Origin: Pseudomonas sp. CFBP 13711
GTDB lineage: Bacteria > Pseudomonadota > Gammaproteobacteria > Pseudomonadales > Pseudomonadaceae
Length of the DNA: 64,000 bases
Reading direction: 5' to 3'
Assembly: GCF_014842265.1 (NCBI RefSeq)
Contig: NZ_JACYVI010000009.1
Span: 1-64,000, forward strand
In this document: positions 34,767-44,180 of the stretch, in pieces
Layout: each line of letters begins with the position of its first letter
How positions within the stretch are numbered: the first letter of the stretch is position 1
Position numbers and translations under genes: made by a program
Notes under the pieces: model-generated
The model's input: the letters and a program-made list of their open reading frames with translations, nothing else
What the model was told of the DNA's origin: nothing
Database searches by the model: none

Positions 34767-37502
34767 TCACTGCCAGCCAAACCTGCGGACATAGAACCCC
34801 TTCACCGCCTGGGTCAGCGCCACGTACCCGATCAGGATCAGCGGCAGGATGGCGAAGTACAGCGGGGGCAGTGCCTGCAGTTTGAAGTAGTGCGCCAACG
34901 GGCCCATCGGGAGGAAGATGCCCACGGCCATGATCACCCCGGTCATCACCATCAACGGCATCGCTGCGCGGCTTTGCAGGAACGGGATTTTCGGCGTGCG
35001 GATCATGTGCACGATCAGCGTTTGCGTCAGCAGGCCCACGACAAACCAGCCCGACTGAAACAGCGTCTGATGCTCTGGCGTGTTGGCGCCGAACACGTAC
35101 CACATCACCGCAAACGTGGTGATGTCGAAGATCGAACTGATCGGTCCGAAAAACAGCATGAAGCGTCCTACATCCGCAGGCTGCCAGCGCTGAGGTTTTT
35201 TCAGCAGTTCCTCATCGACGTTATCGAACGGAATGGCAATCTGGGAAATGTCGTACAGCAGGTTCTGCACCAGCAGGTGCATCGGCAGCATCGGCAGAAA
35301 CGGGATGAATGCACTGGCGACCAGCACCGAGAACACGTTGCCGAAGTTGGAACTGGCCGTCATTTTGATGTACTTGAGCATGTTGGCGAAGGTCCGGCGC
35401 CCTTCCAGCACCCCCTCCTCCAGCACCATCAGGCTCTTCTCCAGCAGAATGATGTCGGCCGCTTCCTTGGCGATGTCCACCGCGGTGTCCACGGAAATGC
35501 CAATGTCGGCCGTGCGCAGCGCAGGCGCGTCGTTAATGCCGTCACCCATGAAACCCACCACGTGCCCGTTGGCCTTGAGCAGCCGAACGATGCGCTCCTT
35601 GTGGGAAGGCGTCAGCTTGGCGAACACATTGGTCGTTTCGACCGCGACCGCCAGCTCAGCGTCGCTCATGCGCTCGATATCACCACCCAGCAGCAGGCCC
35701 TGACGCTCCAGACCGACTTCGCGGCAGATCTTCGCGGTGACGCGCTCGTTGTCGCCGGTCAGCACTTTCACCGCCACGCCATGCTCGGCCAGCGCTTTAA
35801 GCGCCGGCGCCGTGCTTTCCTTCGGTGGATCGAGAAACGCGACATAGCCGATCAGGGTCAGGTCGCTTTCGTCAGCCAGGCCGTAGGTGTCGCGGCCCGC
35901 CTCCATAGGACGCGCGGCCACAGCCACCACGCGCAGGCCTTCTTCGTTGAACGCTGCGGTGACGCTCAGAATACGCTCGAGCAGGTCAGGCGTGAGCGCT
36001 TCTTCGGCATCGCCGTGGCGCACGCGGTTGCACACGCTCAGCACTTCTTCCAGCGCGCCTTTGCAGATCAACAGATGCGGTTCGCGCTGCTGTTGCACCA
36101 CCACCGACATGCGCCGGCGATTGAAGTCGAACGGGACCTCATCGACTTTGCTGAACGCAGTGCCGACTTGCAGCTCGCGGTGAATCTCGACGTGCTCCAG
36201 CACCGCGACGTCCAGCAGGTTTTTCAGCCCGGTCTGGTAGTAGCTGTTGAGGTAGGCCATTTCCAGAACGTCGTCGGACTCATCGCCCCAGACGTCGACA
36301 TGCCGTGCCAGAAAAATCTTGTCCTGGGTCAGCGTGCCGGTCTTGTCGGTGCACAGCACGTCCATGGCGCCGAAGTTCTGGATGGCGTCGAGGCGCTTGA
36401 CGATGACTTTCTTGCGCGACAGGAACACCGCGCCCTTGGCCAGCGTCGAGGTGACGATCATCGGCAGCATTTCCGGGGTCAGGCCGACCGCGATGGACAG
36501 CGCGAACAGCAGCGCTTCCATCCAGTCGCCCTTGGTGAAGCCGTTGATGAACAGCACCAGCGGCGCCATCACGAACATGAAGCGGATCAGCAGCCAGCTG
36601 ACTTTATTGACCCCGGCCTGAAACGAGGTCGGCGCACGATCGGTGGCGCTGACCCGCTGCGCCAGTGCGCCGAAATAGGTGTTGTTGCCGGTGGCCAGAA
36701 TGACGCCGGTCGCCGCGCCGGACACCACGTTGGTGCCCATGAACAGAATGTTTTCCAGGTCCAGCGGGTTACCCGTGTCGACGTCCTGACGCCGCGCGAA
36801 TTTCTCCACCGGCATGGATTCGCCGGTCATCGCGGCCTGGCTGACGAACAGGTCCTTGGCGCTCAGCACGCGGCAGTCCGCAGGGATCATGTCGCCGGCA
36901 GACAGCACGATGAGGTCGCCCGGTACCAGTTGCTTGATCGGCAGTTCGATTCGTTTTTGCGTTGCGTTATCGGCAGCGTCGAACGTGCTGTCGGCGCGGC
37001 GCATGACAGTCGCGGTGTTGCTGACCATCGCTTTCAGCGCGTCGGCGGCCTGATTGGAGCGCGCCTCCTGCCAGAAACGCAGCAGTGTGGAGAGCACGAC
37101 CATGGAGAAAATCACCGTGGCGGCTTTCATGTCTTCGGTCAGCCACGAGATGAACGCCAGCAGGGTCAGCAGCAGGTTGAACGGGTTTTTGTAGCAGTGC
37201 CACAGGTGCACCCACCATGGCAGGGGCTGTTCGTGCTCGACTTCGTTGAAACCGTGTTGCTCGCGCAGGCTTTGCGCGTCGGTTTCGGTGAGACCGTCGG
37301 CGTGGCTGCTCAGGCGTGCGAGCAATTCAGGCACATCGCTGCTGGCGCCCCGGGTCAGGGTTTGCGCCAGGGTGGGCGGCACTTCGCGGCTGACGGTGGC
37401 GTCGGTCACGCTGTCGAGCGTCGCCAGCCGACGAAAGTGCCGGCCGAGTTTGCGGGTGCGGACGAAGTCTGCGAGGAATTCTTTCAGGAGGGTGTACTTC
37501 AT
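34767..37502 (-). CDS. mgtA: MgtA-type magnesium-importing P-type ATPase
   Basis: Imports Mg2+ using ATP. The 911-residue protein has about ten membrane helices, the actuator motif MTGES, phosphorylated Asp386 in CTDKTGTLTQD, and the hinge GDGINDAPALR. The ion-binding helix reads AVGLTPEMLPMIV, typical of the P3B subgroup. I chose ATG 37502 (MKYTLLKEF), preceded by AGGGGAC; an in-frame extension to 37544 has no ribosome-binding site. A long untranslated leader lies upstream, as in other mgtA genes where Mg2+ controls elongation. Confidence 0.94.
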   Translation of the reverse strand: MKYTLLKEFLADFVRTRKLGRHFRRLATLDSVTDATVSREVPPTLAQTLTRGASSDVPELLARLSSHADGLTETDAQSLREQHGFNEVEHEQPLPWWVHLWHCYKNPFNLLLTLLAFISWLTEDMKAATVIFSMVVLSTLLRFWQEARSNQAADALKAMVSNTATVMRRADSTFDAADNATQKRIELPIKQLVPGDLIVLSAGDMIPADCRVLSAKDLFVSQAAMTGESMPVEKFARRQDVDTGNPLDLENILFMGTNVVSGAATGVILATGNNTYFGALAQRVSATDRAPTSFQAGVNKVSWLLIRFMFVMAPLVLFINGFTKGDWMEALLFALSIAVGLTPEMLPMIVTSTLAKGAVFLSRKKVIVKRLDAIQNFGAMDVLCTDKTGTLTQDKIFLARHVDVWGDESDDVLEMAYLNSYYQTGLKNLLDVAVLEHVEIHRELQVGTAFSKVDEVPFDFNRRRMSVVVQQQREPHLLICKGALEEVLSVCNRVRHGDAEEALTPDLLERILSVTAAFNEEGLRVVAVAARPMEAGRDTYGLADESDLTLIGYVAFLDPPKESTAPALKALAEHGVAVKVLTGDNERVTAKICREVGLERQGLLLGGDIERMSDAELAVAVETTNVFAKLTPSHKERIVRLLKANGHVVGFMGDGINDAPALRTADIGISVDTAVDIAKEAADIILLEKSLMVLEEGVLEGRRTFANMLKYIKMTASSNFGNVFSVLVASAFIPFLPMLPMHLLVQNLLYDISQIAIPFDNVDEELLKKPQRWQPADVGRFMLFFGPISSIFDITTFAVMWYVFGANTPEHQTLFQSGWFVVGLLTQTLIVHMIRTPKIPFLQSRAAMPLMVMTGVIMAVGIFLPMGPLAHYFKLQALPPLYFAILPLILIGYVALTQAVKGFYVRRFGWQ

Positions 37503-38070
37503 GGTTATGTCCCCTGGACTGAAGGCTGCTGGAGCTGAAAGCACAGGAACCTTGAGCGGGTACGGCCGACCTCAGGCGCCGCGCTCGTTCATGAGCAGGC
37601 GCCGCAGGCTGGCCCGCGCAGCAAAAGCCGCGCGCGTCCGATGCGCAGACGAACGACAGACGCGTCGGTCATCACGCAGGATTGGGCGTCAGGGAAAGGA
37701 CAGGAAAGCGGGCTCTGATCAGAGACCGCTGGCACTGCCGCATCTCACGTTGTCGGCGAGATAGCGGCAGTGAAAAGACTGCGCGTTATCGTGCCGAGGA
37801 TTGGCCGGTCGTCATCACCGGCTGACGTCTGTCACTCGAACAAGTACCCACTGTGGGTCTCCGCATTGGTTGAAAACGGGCGAAGCATACGCCCGGGTTT
37901 TATGAGAGTAAATCGCCAGCACGAAGGGTGTGGGGGTTAATGCGGATGTCTTCAGGGGAGGTTCAGGAAGGCGTCGATGCAGGGTTAAACGGGGGAAATG
38001 GATCGCGGCCTTGGGTGGGAAATCCACCGTCATCCAGCCGCCGCGCTGTCGCATAGGAAACACAGCCCCT
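37503..38070 (-). promoter_or_regulatory. Long mgtA leader/promoter region with hairpin and possible leader ORF
   Basis: The gap between mgtA and the divergent methyltransferase gene is about 750 bases. On the minus strand I see a stable hairpin at 37873-37901 (GGGCG/CGCCC flanked by A4 and T4). Further down is an open frame of 27 codons (37672 to 37589) with several Arg and Leu codons and weak ribosome-binding support. mgtA genes in enterobacteria have Mg-sensing leaders with small peptides, so a similar role is conceivable, but nothing here matches them by sequence. Confidence 0.35.
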
Positions 38071-38160
38071 GTGGGAGTGAGCTTGCTCACGAAGACGGCA
38101 TTTCAGGCGCTAAAGAGGTGGCGGATGTCCCGGCCTTTTCGCGAGCAAGCTCGCTCCCAC
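38071..38160. repeat. Inverted pair of REP elements, second type
   Basis: GTGGGAGTGAGCTTGCTCAC (38071-38090) and GCGAGCAAGCTCGCTCCCAC (38141-38160) are oppositely oriented copies of the common P. fluorescens-group palindrome. They flank a 50-base spacer in the mgtA upstream region, about 100 bases before the methyltransferase start. Confidence 0.88.
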
Positions 38161-38256
38161 AATTTGTGTCTGCAGTGCTGTCAAGTTCGGCCACGGCAGA
38201 CCGTATGAAATCGAACTGCTAAACTGCCGCGCCTCATTCCTGCCCCAAGGCCGAGC

Positions 38257-39273
38257 ATGTCTTCGTTGAATCAGGCGCTCAGCGTCGCCCTCGATAATCG
38301 TCAAACCCTGCTGGCGGAACTGCACGCCCAAGGCACCGACTGTTATCGCCTGTTCCACGGCAGCCAGGAAGGCGCGAGCGGGCTGACGGTCGACCGCTAC
38401 GGCCCGCAACTGCTGGTGCAGAGTTTCCACAACAGCCTGGATCTCGATTCGCTGCTGGCGCTGCATGCCACCGTCAATGGGCGGCTGGGCCTGGACCTGC
38501 TGCTGGTCTACAACGACCGCTCCCAGGGCAATTCCCGGGTTGACCGGACTGACCCGATCTATAAAGCCGACGACGCTGCGCTGGCCGATCTGGTCGGCCA
38601 CGAGTGGGGCCTGAATTACCGGGTGCGCGGTCGTCATGCCGGGCAGGACCCATTGCTGTTTCTCGACCTGCGCAACGCCCGCGGCTGGGTCAAGCAACAT
38701 GCCGCCGGCAAGAGCGTGCTCAATCTGTTCGCCTACACCTGCGGCGTCGGCCTGAGCGCAGCGGCGGGTGGGGCGCGCGAGGTGTGCAACCTGGATTTCG
38801 CCGAAGGCAACCTGGCCGTCGGGCGCGAGAACGGCCTGCTCAATCCGCAACTGCCGGCCATGCAGTTCGTCCAGTCCGATTACTTCCCGGCCATTCGCCA
38901 ACTGGCCGGGCTGCCCATCGCTTCCCGTCGCGGCCACAAACTGCCGAGCTACGTCCGGCTTGAGCAACGCCAGTATGATCTGGTCTTGCTGGATCCGCCG
39001 GCCTGGGCCAAGAGCGCCTTCGGCACGGTTGACCTGCTGCGCGATTATCAAAGCCTGCTGAAACCCGCTCTGCTGACCACCGCTGAAGATGGCGTGCTGA
39101 TCTGCTGCAACAACCTGGCGAAGGTCAGCCTGGACGATTGGCGCGAGCAAGTGCTGCGTTGCGCGAGCAAGATTGGCCGACCCGTGCGCGACTGCCAGGT
39201 GCTGACCCCGGGCGCCGACTTTCCGTCACAGGATCAACAGCCCCCGCTCAAGACATTGATCTTGCAGCTGTGA
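38257..39273 (+). CDS. Class I SAM-dependent rRNA methyltransferase-like protein (RlmI/RlmK family)
   Basis: A 338-residue protein resembling the methyltransferases that modify 23S rRNA cytosine or guanine. The Rossmann SAM motif is NLFAYTCGVGLSAAAGG, with an acidic residue at the end of strand two (NLDFAEGN), and motif IV is LLDPPAWAKS. An N-terminal PUA-like part seems reduced: the text before the SAM motif is about 150 residues, with RLFHGSQEGASGLTVDRYG. The exact target base cannot be assigned. Start is ATG 38257. Confidence 0.85.
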   Translation: MSSLNQALSVALDNRQTLLAELHAQGTDCYRLFHGSQEGASGLTVDRYGPQLLVQSFHNSLDLDSLLALHATVNGRLGLDLLLVYNDRSQGNSRVDRTDPIYKADDAALADLVGHEWGLNYRVRGRHAGQDPLLFLDLRNARGWVKQHAAGKSVLNLFAYTCGVGLSAAAGGAREVCNLDFAEGNLAVGRENGLLNPQLPAMQFVQSDYFPAIRQLAGLPIASRRGHKLPSYVRLEQRQYDLVLLDPPAWAKSAFGTVDLLRDYQSLLKPALLTTAEDGVLICCNNLAKVSLDDWREQVLRCASKIGRPVRDCQVLTPGADFPSQDQQPPLKTLILQL

Positions 39274-39384
39274 TGCTCAAACGAGCCTGAGGAAATTTCC
39301 CACACGGATTGAAGCGACTGGATTCGGAACCAGATTGGCGTGCCATACTCCAAGGACCTCCCATCGAGAGAGTCGGCGACCTAC

Positions 39385-42345
39385 ATGCCCAAAGGATTGA
39401 AACGCGCCATCGGCGCCCTGCTGGCCGTCTTCGCCATTTACAGCGTGCTGGGGTTTCTGATCCTGCCAGGCGTTGCATTGCGAATCATCAATCAACAGCT
39501 GGCCAATTACAGCACGGTGCCGGCCAGGCTGGACCGCCTCGAACTCAACCCCTACAGCCTGGAAGTCACCCTCTGGGGCCTGAACATCGGGGCACCGGGC
39601 AAGGAGCAAATCGGTTTCGCACGGCTTTACGCCAACCTGCAAATCGACAGCCTGTGGACCAAGGCCCTGCACCTCAAGGCCGTCGAACTCGACAAACCCA
39701 AGACCGAGCTGCTGTTCGCCAAGGACGGAACGCTCAACCTGGCCGGCCTGTTCAAGCTGCCCGCCAGCGAACCCGCAACACCAGACGAACCTCCAGGCAA
39801 GCCATTTCCGCTGCGTATCGGCGAGATCAAGCTGGCCGACGGTTACGTGCATTTCCAGGACATGCGCCCCAGCGAGCCCATCGAGTTTCTCTACGACGCG
39901 CTGAATTTCGAGCTGAAAAACCTTAGCACGCTGCCGGAAGACAACGCCGACATGACCCTGGTCGCCGCCGGGCCTGAAGGCGGTCAGATCGACTGGGTCG
40001 GGCGCATCAGCCTGGTGCCGATCGCGTCGGAAGGCACGCTCAAAGTCACCGACGGCAAGATGAAAGTCTGGTGGCCCTACGTACGCGATGCCCTGCCGCT
40101 GGTGCTCAAAGACGGGGTACTCAATTTCAACACCCACTACACACTCAGCCTGGCCAAGGAGACCGAGCTGCTGCTGGACAACACGTCCTTGAGCGTCGCG
40201 CCCTTCGCCATCGATGCCCCGGACGGCAGACCGCTGGCTCGCCTGAAAAAACTGAGCGTGAGCGAGACGTCGATCGATCTGGCCAAGCAGTTGGTGACCG
40301 TCGGCAAGATTCGCAGCGAAGGCCTGGAAACCTGGGCGACGCGTGAGTCAGACGGTGAGCTGGACTGGCAGAAGCTGTTCGCCAGCCAGCCTTCTAAGGC
40401 GCAGGCGAAAAAGGTTGAGGCTGAAAAACAGCAGCCCGCCACCGCGAGCAGCGCTGAAACCACCGCCAGCGCAAAACCAGCGGCGCCGAGCAAGCCGTGG
40501 CAGGTGTTGCTGCGCGATACGCAGCTGCGCGACTACCGCATTCACCTCACCGACAAGGTGCCTAAAGAGCCTGTTGCGATTGATGTCGGTCCGCTGAACC
40601 TCGACCTGACCGGCTTCGACAGCCTCAACAAGTCGCCCTTCAAACTCAAGCTCGACACCGGCGTGGGCAAGCAAGGCAAGCTGACCGCCGACGGCGAGGT
40701 GAATCTGGCGCCGGTTCGCGCCAATCTCAACGTCACCACCCGCGACATCGACCTGCGTGTCGCGCAGTCCTACGTCACGCCGTTCATTCGTCTGGAAGTC
40801 CGGAGCGGCATGCTCAACAGCGATCTGGCGGTCGACCTGAAAAGCACCGAGCCCTTGGCGCTGGGCATTACCGGCAAGGCGCAGGTCGACCAGTTGCACA
40901 CCCTCGACACCCTCAAGTCGCGGGATTTCGTGAAGTGGCAACGGCTGAATGTCGACGGCCTGAATTTCCAGCTCGGCGACAGCCTGACCATCGCCACGAT
41001 CAACATTGATCAACCCTATGCCCGATTCATGATTGCCGACGATCGCTCGACCAATATCGACGACCTGCTGATTCCTCAGCCTGCTGATCAACCCCCTGCC
41101 ACGCCGAGAGCCAAGGCTGCCGCCAGCAGCGAAAAGCCGATGGGCATTCGCATTGGCGAGGTCAACATCACCAACGGGTCGGCCAATTTTGCCGACTTCA
41201 GCCTCACGCCAAACTTCGCTACGGCTGTTCAGCAACTCAACGGCAAAATCGGCACGCTGGATAACCGCCAGGACAAACCGGCGACGGTGAACATCAACGG
41301 CAAGGTGGATCGCTATGCGCCGGTGACCATCAAGGGCGCGCTGAACCCGTTCAACCCGATGGCGAGTCTGGACATCGCGACCAGCTTCAAGCGCGTGGAA
41401 CTGACCACGTTGACGCCCTACTCCGGCAAGTTCGCCGGGTATCGCATTCGCAAGGGGCGGTTGAATCTGGACCTGCATTACCTGATCACCAAAGGCCAGC
41501 TGAAAGCCGAGAACAAGGTGGTGGTCGAGCAGCTGCAATTGGGCGAGAAGGTCGACAGTCCGGACGCGGTGAATCTGCCGCTGAAACTGGCGATCGCCCT
41601 GCTCAAGGACACCGATGGCAAGATTTCCATCGAGCTGCCCGTGACGGGCGATCTCAACAATCCGCAGTTCAGCGTGATGCCGATTGTCTGGCAGACCCTG
41701 CGCAATCTGGTGGTGAAGGCAGCGGCGGCGCCGTTCAAATTCATCGGCGGGTTGATCAGCGGCGGTGGCGGATCGGAAGATTTGGGCACGGTGGCCTTCG
41801 CGCCAGGGGTTGATGAGTTGAGCCCTGAAGCCATGGCGTCGCTGGACAAGCTGGCGGCGGGATTGAAAGCGCGTCCGGCGTTGCGCCTGGAGATTGAAGG
41901 CACCAGCGCTGAAGCGAGCGACGGGCCACTGATTGCCCAGCAGCGCCTGGAGCGCGAATACCAGAGCACGTACTACAAGATTCTCCAGCGCCGCGGCGAC
42001 AAGGTGCCTGCGCAGCCGAGCGATCTGACCGTGCCTGCTGACGAGAAGGCGCCGATGCTCGAGGGGATTTATCGCACGCGCCTGAAACAGCAGCCGCCGG
42101 CCGAGTGGGTGAATCTGGGCAAGGAAGAGCGTCAGAACAAGCTGCGCGAGGCGGTGCTCAAATCCTGGAGTTCGAGCGCGCTGCTGCTGCGTCAGCTCGG
42201 TCAGGCGCGGGCCGGAAGCATCAAGGACTACTTGGTGGACAAGGGCCAACTGGCAGACGAGCGGGTGTATTTCATCGACACCACCCTCGGCAAACCGGAA
42301 AAGGACGGCCGCGTCATCAGCCCCCTGCACCTCGACAGCGAGTAA
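39385..42345 (+). CDS. DUF748 (AsmA-like) envelope protein
   Basis: A large protein of about 986 residues with one N-terminal membrane helix (about 8-28) and a long periplasmic part rich in beta strands. Repeated DUF748/AsmA-like segments are seen, for example LDRLELNPYSLEVTLWGLNI near the start and LRLVEL-like edges later. The family is related to proteins thought to bridge the inner and outer membranes for lipid transport; that role is inferred. The last 200 residues contain an OmpA-like stretch (VAFAPGVDELSPEAMASLDKL). I chose ATG 39385 (MPKGLKRAI); 15 codons upstream are also open. The next gene overlaps the stop by one base. Confidence 0.85.
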   Translation: MPKGLKRAIGALLAVFAIYSVLGFLILPGVALRIINQQLANYSTVPARLDRLELNPYSLEVTLWGLNIGAPGKEQIGFARLYANLQIDSLWTKALHLKAVELDKPKTELLFAKDGTLNLAGLFKLPASEPATPDEPPGKPFPLRIGEIKLADGYVHFQDMRPSEPIEFLYDALNFELKNLSTLPEDNADMTLVAAGPEGGQIDWVGRISLVPIASEGTLKVTDGKMKVWWPYVRDALPLVLKDGVLNFNTHYTLSLAKETELLLDNTSLSVAPFAIDAPDGRPLARLKKLSVSETSIDLAKQLVTVGKIRSEGLETWATRESDGELDWQKLFASQPSKAQAKKVEAEKQQPATASSAETTASAKPAAPSKPWQVLLRDTQLRDYRIHLTDKVPKEPVAIDVGPLNLDLTGFDSLNKSPFKLKLDTGVGKQGKLTADGEVNLAPVRANLNVTTRDIDLRVAQSYVTPFIRLEVRSGMLNSDLAVDLKSTEPLALGITGKAQVDQLHTLDTLKSRDFVKWQRLNVDGLNFQLGDSLTIATINIDQPYARFMIADDRSTNIDDLLIPQPADQPPATPRAKAAASSEKPMGIRIGEVNITNGSANFADFSLTPNFATAVQQLNGKIGTLDNRQDKPATVNINGKVDRYAPVTIKGALNPFNPMASLDIATSFKRVELTTLTPYSGKFAGYRIRKGRLNLDLHYLITKGQLKAENKVVVEQLQLGEKVDSPDAVNLPLKLAIALLKDTDGKISIELPVTGDLNNPQFSVMPIVWQTLRNLVVKAAAAPFKFIGGLISGGGGSEDLGTVAFAPGVDELSPEAMASLDKLAAGLKARPALRLEIEGTSAEASDGPLIAQQRLEREYQSTYYKILQRRGDKVPAQPSDLTVPADEKAPMLEGIYRTRLKQQPPAEWVNLGKEERQNKLREAVLKSWSSSALLLRQLGQARAGSIKDYLVDKGQLADERVYFIDTTLGKPEKDGRVISPLHLDSE

Positions 42346-42662
42346 TGATTTTGAGAAATGCGATAACGAGGATGGCGTTGGTTCTCGGTGTGACAGCGCT
42401 GGCTGGCGTTGCCCAGGCGGATACCTTGCGCTGCGGGAGCCAGTTGATCAGCGTGGGCGACCGGATGTTTGAAGTGCAGCAGAAATGCGGTCAACCGGTC
42501 AGCCAGGACATCATTGGCTACAAGGAAACCGTCAATCACTACCGCCAGGTGGATCAGGTGCAGGTTCAGGAATGGATCTACGGCCCGAGCAACGGGATGT
42601 ACCAGTACCTGAGATTCGAAGGCGGGCAGTTGGTGAGGATTGATAGCAAACGCGGGAGGTGA
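42345..42662 (+). CDS. DUF2845 exported protein
   Basis: A 105-residue protein with a signal peptide cut after AQA (about residue 25). The mature part opens DTLRCGSQLISVGDR and holds a second cysteine (VQQKCGQP), probably a disulfide pair, the usual layout of DUF2845. Its function is unknown. The ATG shares its A with the upstream stop (TAATG), so it is coupled to the DUF748 gene. Confidence 0.85.
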   Translation: MILRNAITRMALVLGVTALAGVAQADTLRCGSQLISVGDRMFEVQQKCGQPVSQDIIGYKETVNHYRQVDQVQVQEWIYGPSNGMYQYLRFEGGQLVRIDSKRGR

Positions 42663-42674
42663 TGGCGCCTCCTT

Positions 42675-42770
42675 GTGGGACCGGCTTTAGCCGGGAAGAG
42701 GCCCGGGTGAACACCATGCATTTTTGGTGTAATACCCGACGCTTTCCCGGCTGAAGCCGGTCCTACAAAG
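42675..42770. repeat. Inverted REP pair after the DUF2845 gene
   Basis: GTGGGACCGGCTTTAGCCGG (42675-42694) and its inverted partner (42743-42767) are the same REP type as at 34.5 kb. They lie between convergent genes, just before the end of lapC, and may stabilise or end both transcripts. Confidence 0.88.
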
Positions 42771-42806
42771 GAAGAGGCCAGTCTACCGGCCATCAACCAT
42801 CAGCCA

Positions 42807-44180
42807 TCAACGCTCGTGCAATGCCTCGGCGCGGGCTTTCAGCACGGGTTTGAGCAGGTAGCTCAGGATGGTTTTCTTGCCGGTGATGATGTCCACCGAG
42901 GCGACCATGCCCGGGATGATCAGCAGCGGGTGCTCATCGGTGCCGAGGTGGCTGCGGTCGGTGCGCAGTTTGATCACGTAGAAGGTGTTCTTCTTCTCTT
43001 CGTCCTGAATGGTGTCGGCGCCGATCTGCTCCAGCTTGCCTTTCAGCCCGCCGTAGATCGTGTAGTCATAGGCCGTGAACTTGATCATCGCTTCCTGCCC
43101 CGGGTGCAGGAAGGCGATGTCTTGCGGGCGAATGCGCGCTTCTACCAACAACGTGTCATCCAGCGGCACCACTTCGGCAATGTCGCTGCCCGGCTGAATA
43201 ACCCCGCCGACGGTGTTGACCAGCATCTGTTTGACCACGCCGCGTACCGGCGATGTCACCATCGTGCGGTTGACGCGGTCTTCAAGGCCCTTGGCCGTCG
43301 ACTGCGCTTTCGAAAGATTGGTGCGCGCTTCGTTCAGTTGGGTCAGCGCGTCGCTGCGAAATTTGCCACGGGTTTCATCGATCTTGCGCTGCACTTCGGC
43401 AATCGCCGCCTGTGCGCGAGGGATCGCCAGCGTGGTGCCATCCAGCTGACCACGGGTTTCCACCTCGGAGCGTTTCAGCCGCAGGATGTCCACCGGCGAC
43501 ACGGCGCCTTGGGACACCAACGGCTCGGACATGCCGATTTCCTGGCGCAACAGGGCCAAGCTGCTGCGGTATTGCTCCTGCTTGGAGCCGAATTCACGCA
43601 ATTCCTGCTGACGCTGAATCAATTGCTGCTGCAAACCACCAATCTCATCCACCAGTTGCTGACGGCGGCTTTTGTACAGCGACTCTTCGTTGGCTGCCTG
43701 ATTCGGCACCAGCTTGCGCGCTTCGGCGCTGATGTTCAGCGGACGGTCATCGACCTCGGCGCTCAGACGCTCAACGCGCAGCTGCATGGCCAGACGATCA
43801 GCCTCGGTTTCGCCAACGTTGGAGGCAAAGCGCGTGTCGTCGAGGCGAATCAGCGGGGCGCCGGCGTCGACGATCTGGCCGTCGTGGGCGTAGATCTGCG
43901 CGACGATGCCGCCTTCCAGGTTCTGGATTTTCTGGATCTTGGTCGACGGAATGGCCTTGCCCTCGCCCTTCGTCACTTCATCGATCACGGCGTAGTTGGC
44001 CCAGACCAGCAAGAAGACGAAGAACAGAATCACGGCCCAGATGGTCAGCCGCACGATGCGCGGGGCGTCGTCGACCAATGCCTTTTTGACTTCCGGCAGC
44101 GCCTGGCCTTCCAGCGAAGGCGAGCCCTTGAAGTAGCCGAAGATGCCACCACCGGAGTTTTGACCTGACTTAAGCAACAC
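42807..44180 (-). CDS. lapC: LapC-type membrane-fusion protein of a type I secretion system
   Basis: Periplasmic adaptor (HlyD family) that joins the LapB ATPase to the LapE outer-membrane channel. The 457-residue protein has one inner-membrane helix (about 45-65), a lipoyl-like half-motif (NLEGGIVAQIYAHDGQIVDAG), a long coiled-coil hairpin (about 120-280), the second lipoyl half (TSPVRGVVKQMLVNTVGGV) and a beta-barrel domain. The start is GTG 44180 with AGGGG upstream, overlapping lapB by 11 bases. It is last in lapE-lapB-lapC. Confidence 0.93.
   Translation of the reverse strand: MLLKSGQNSGGGIFGYFKGSPSLEGQALPEVKKALVDDAPRIVRLTIWAVILFFVFLLVWANYAVIDEVTKGEGKAIPSTKIQKIQNLEGGIVAQIYAHDGQIVDAGAPLIRLDDTRFASNVGETEADRLAMQLRVERLSAEVDDRPLNISAEARKLVPNQAANEESLYKSRRQQLVDEIGGLQQQLIQRQQELREFGSKQEQYRSSLALLRQEIGMSEPLVSQGAVSPVDILRLKRSEVETRGQLDGTTLAIPRAQAAIAEVQRKIDETRGKFRSDALTQLNEARTNLSKAQSTAKGLEDRVNRTMVTSPVRGVVKQMLVNTVGGVIQPGSDIAEVVPLDDTLLVEARIRPQDIAFLHPGQEAMIKFTAYDYTIYGGLKGKLEQIGADTIQDEEKKNTFYVIKLRTDRSHLGTDEHPLLIIPGMVASVDIITGKKTILSYLLKPVLKARAEALHER

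Noticed and set aside
34686..37538. A 950-codon plus-strand frame opposite mgtA
   Set aside because: Antisense to an intact P-type ATPase; the translation is His/Gln/Arg-rich and resembles no protein.
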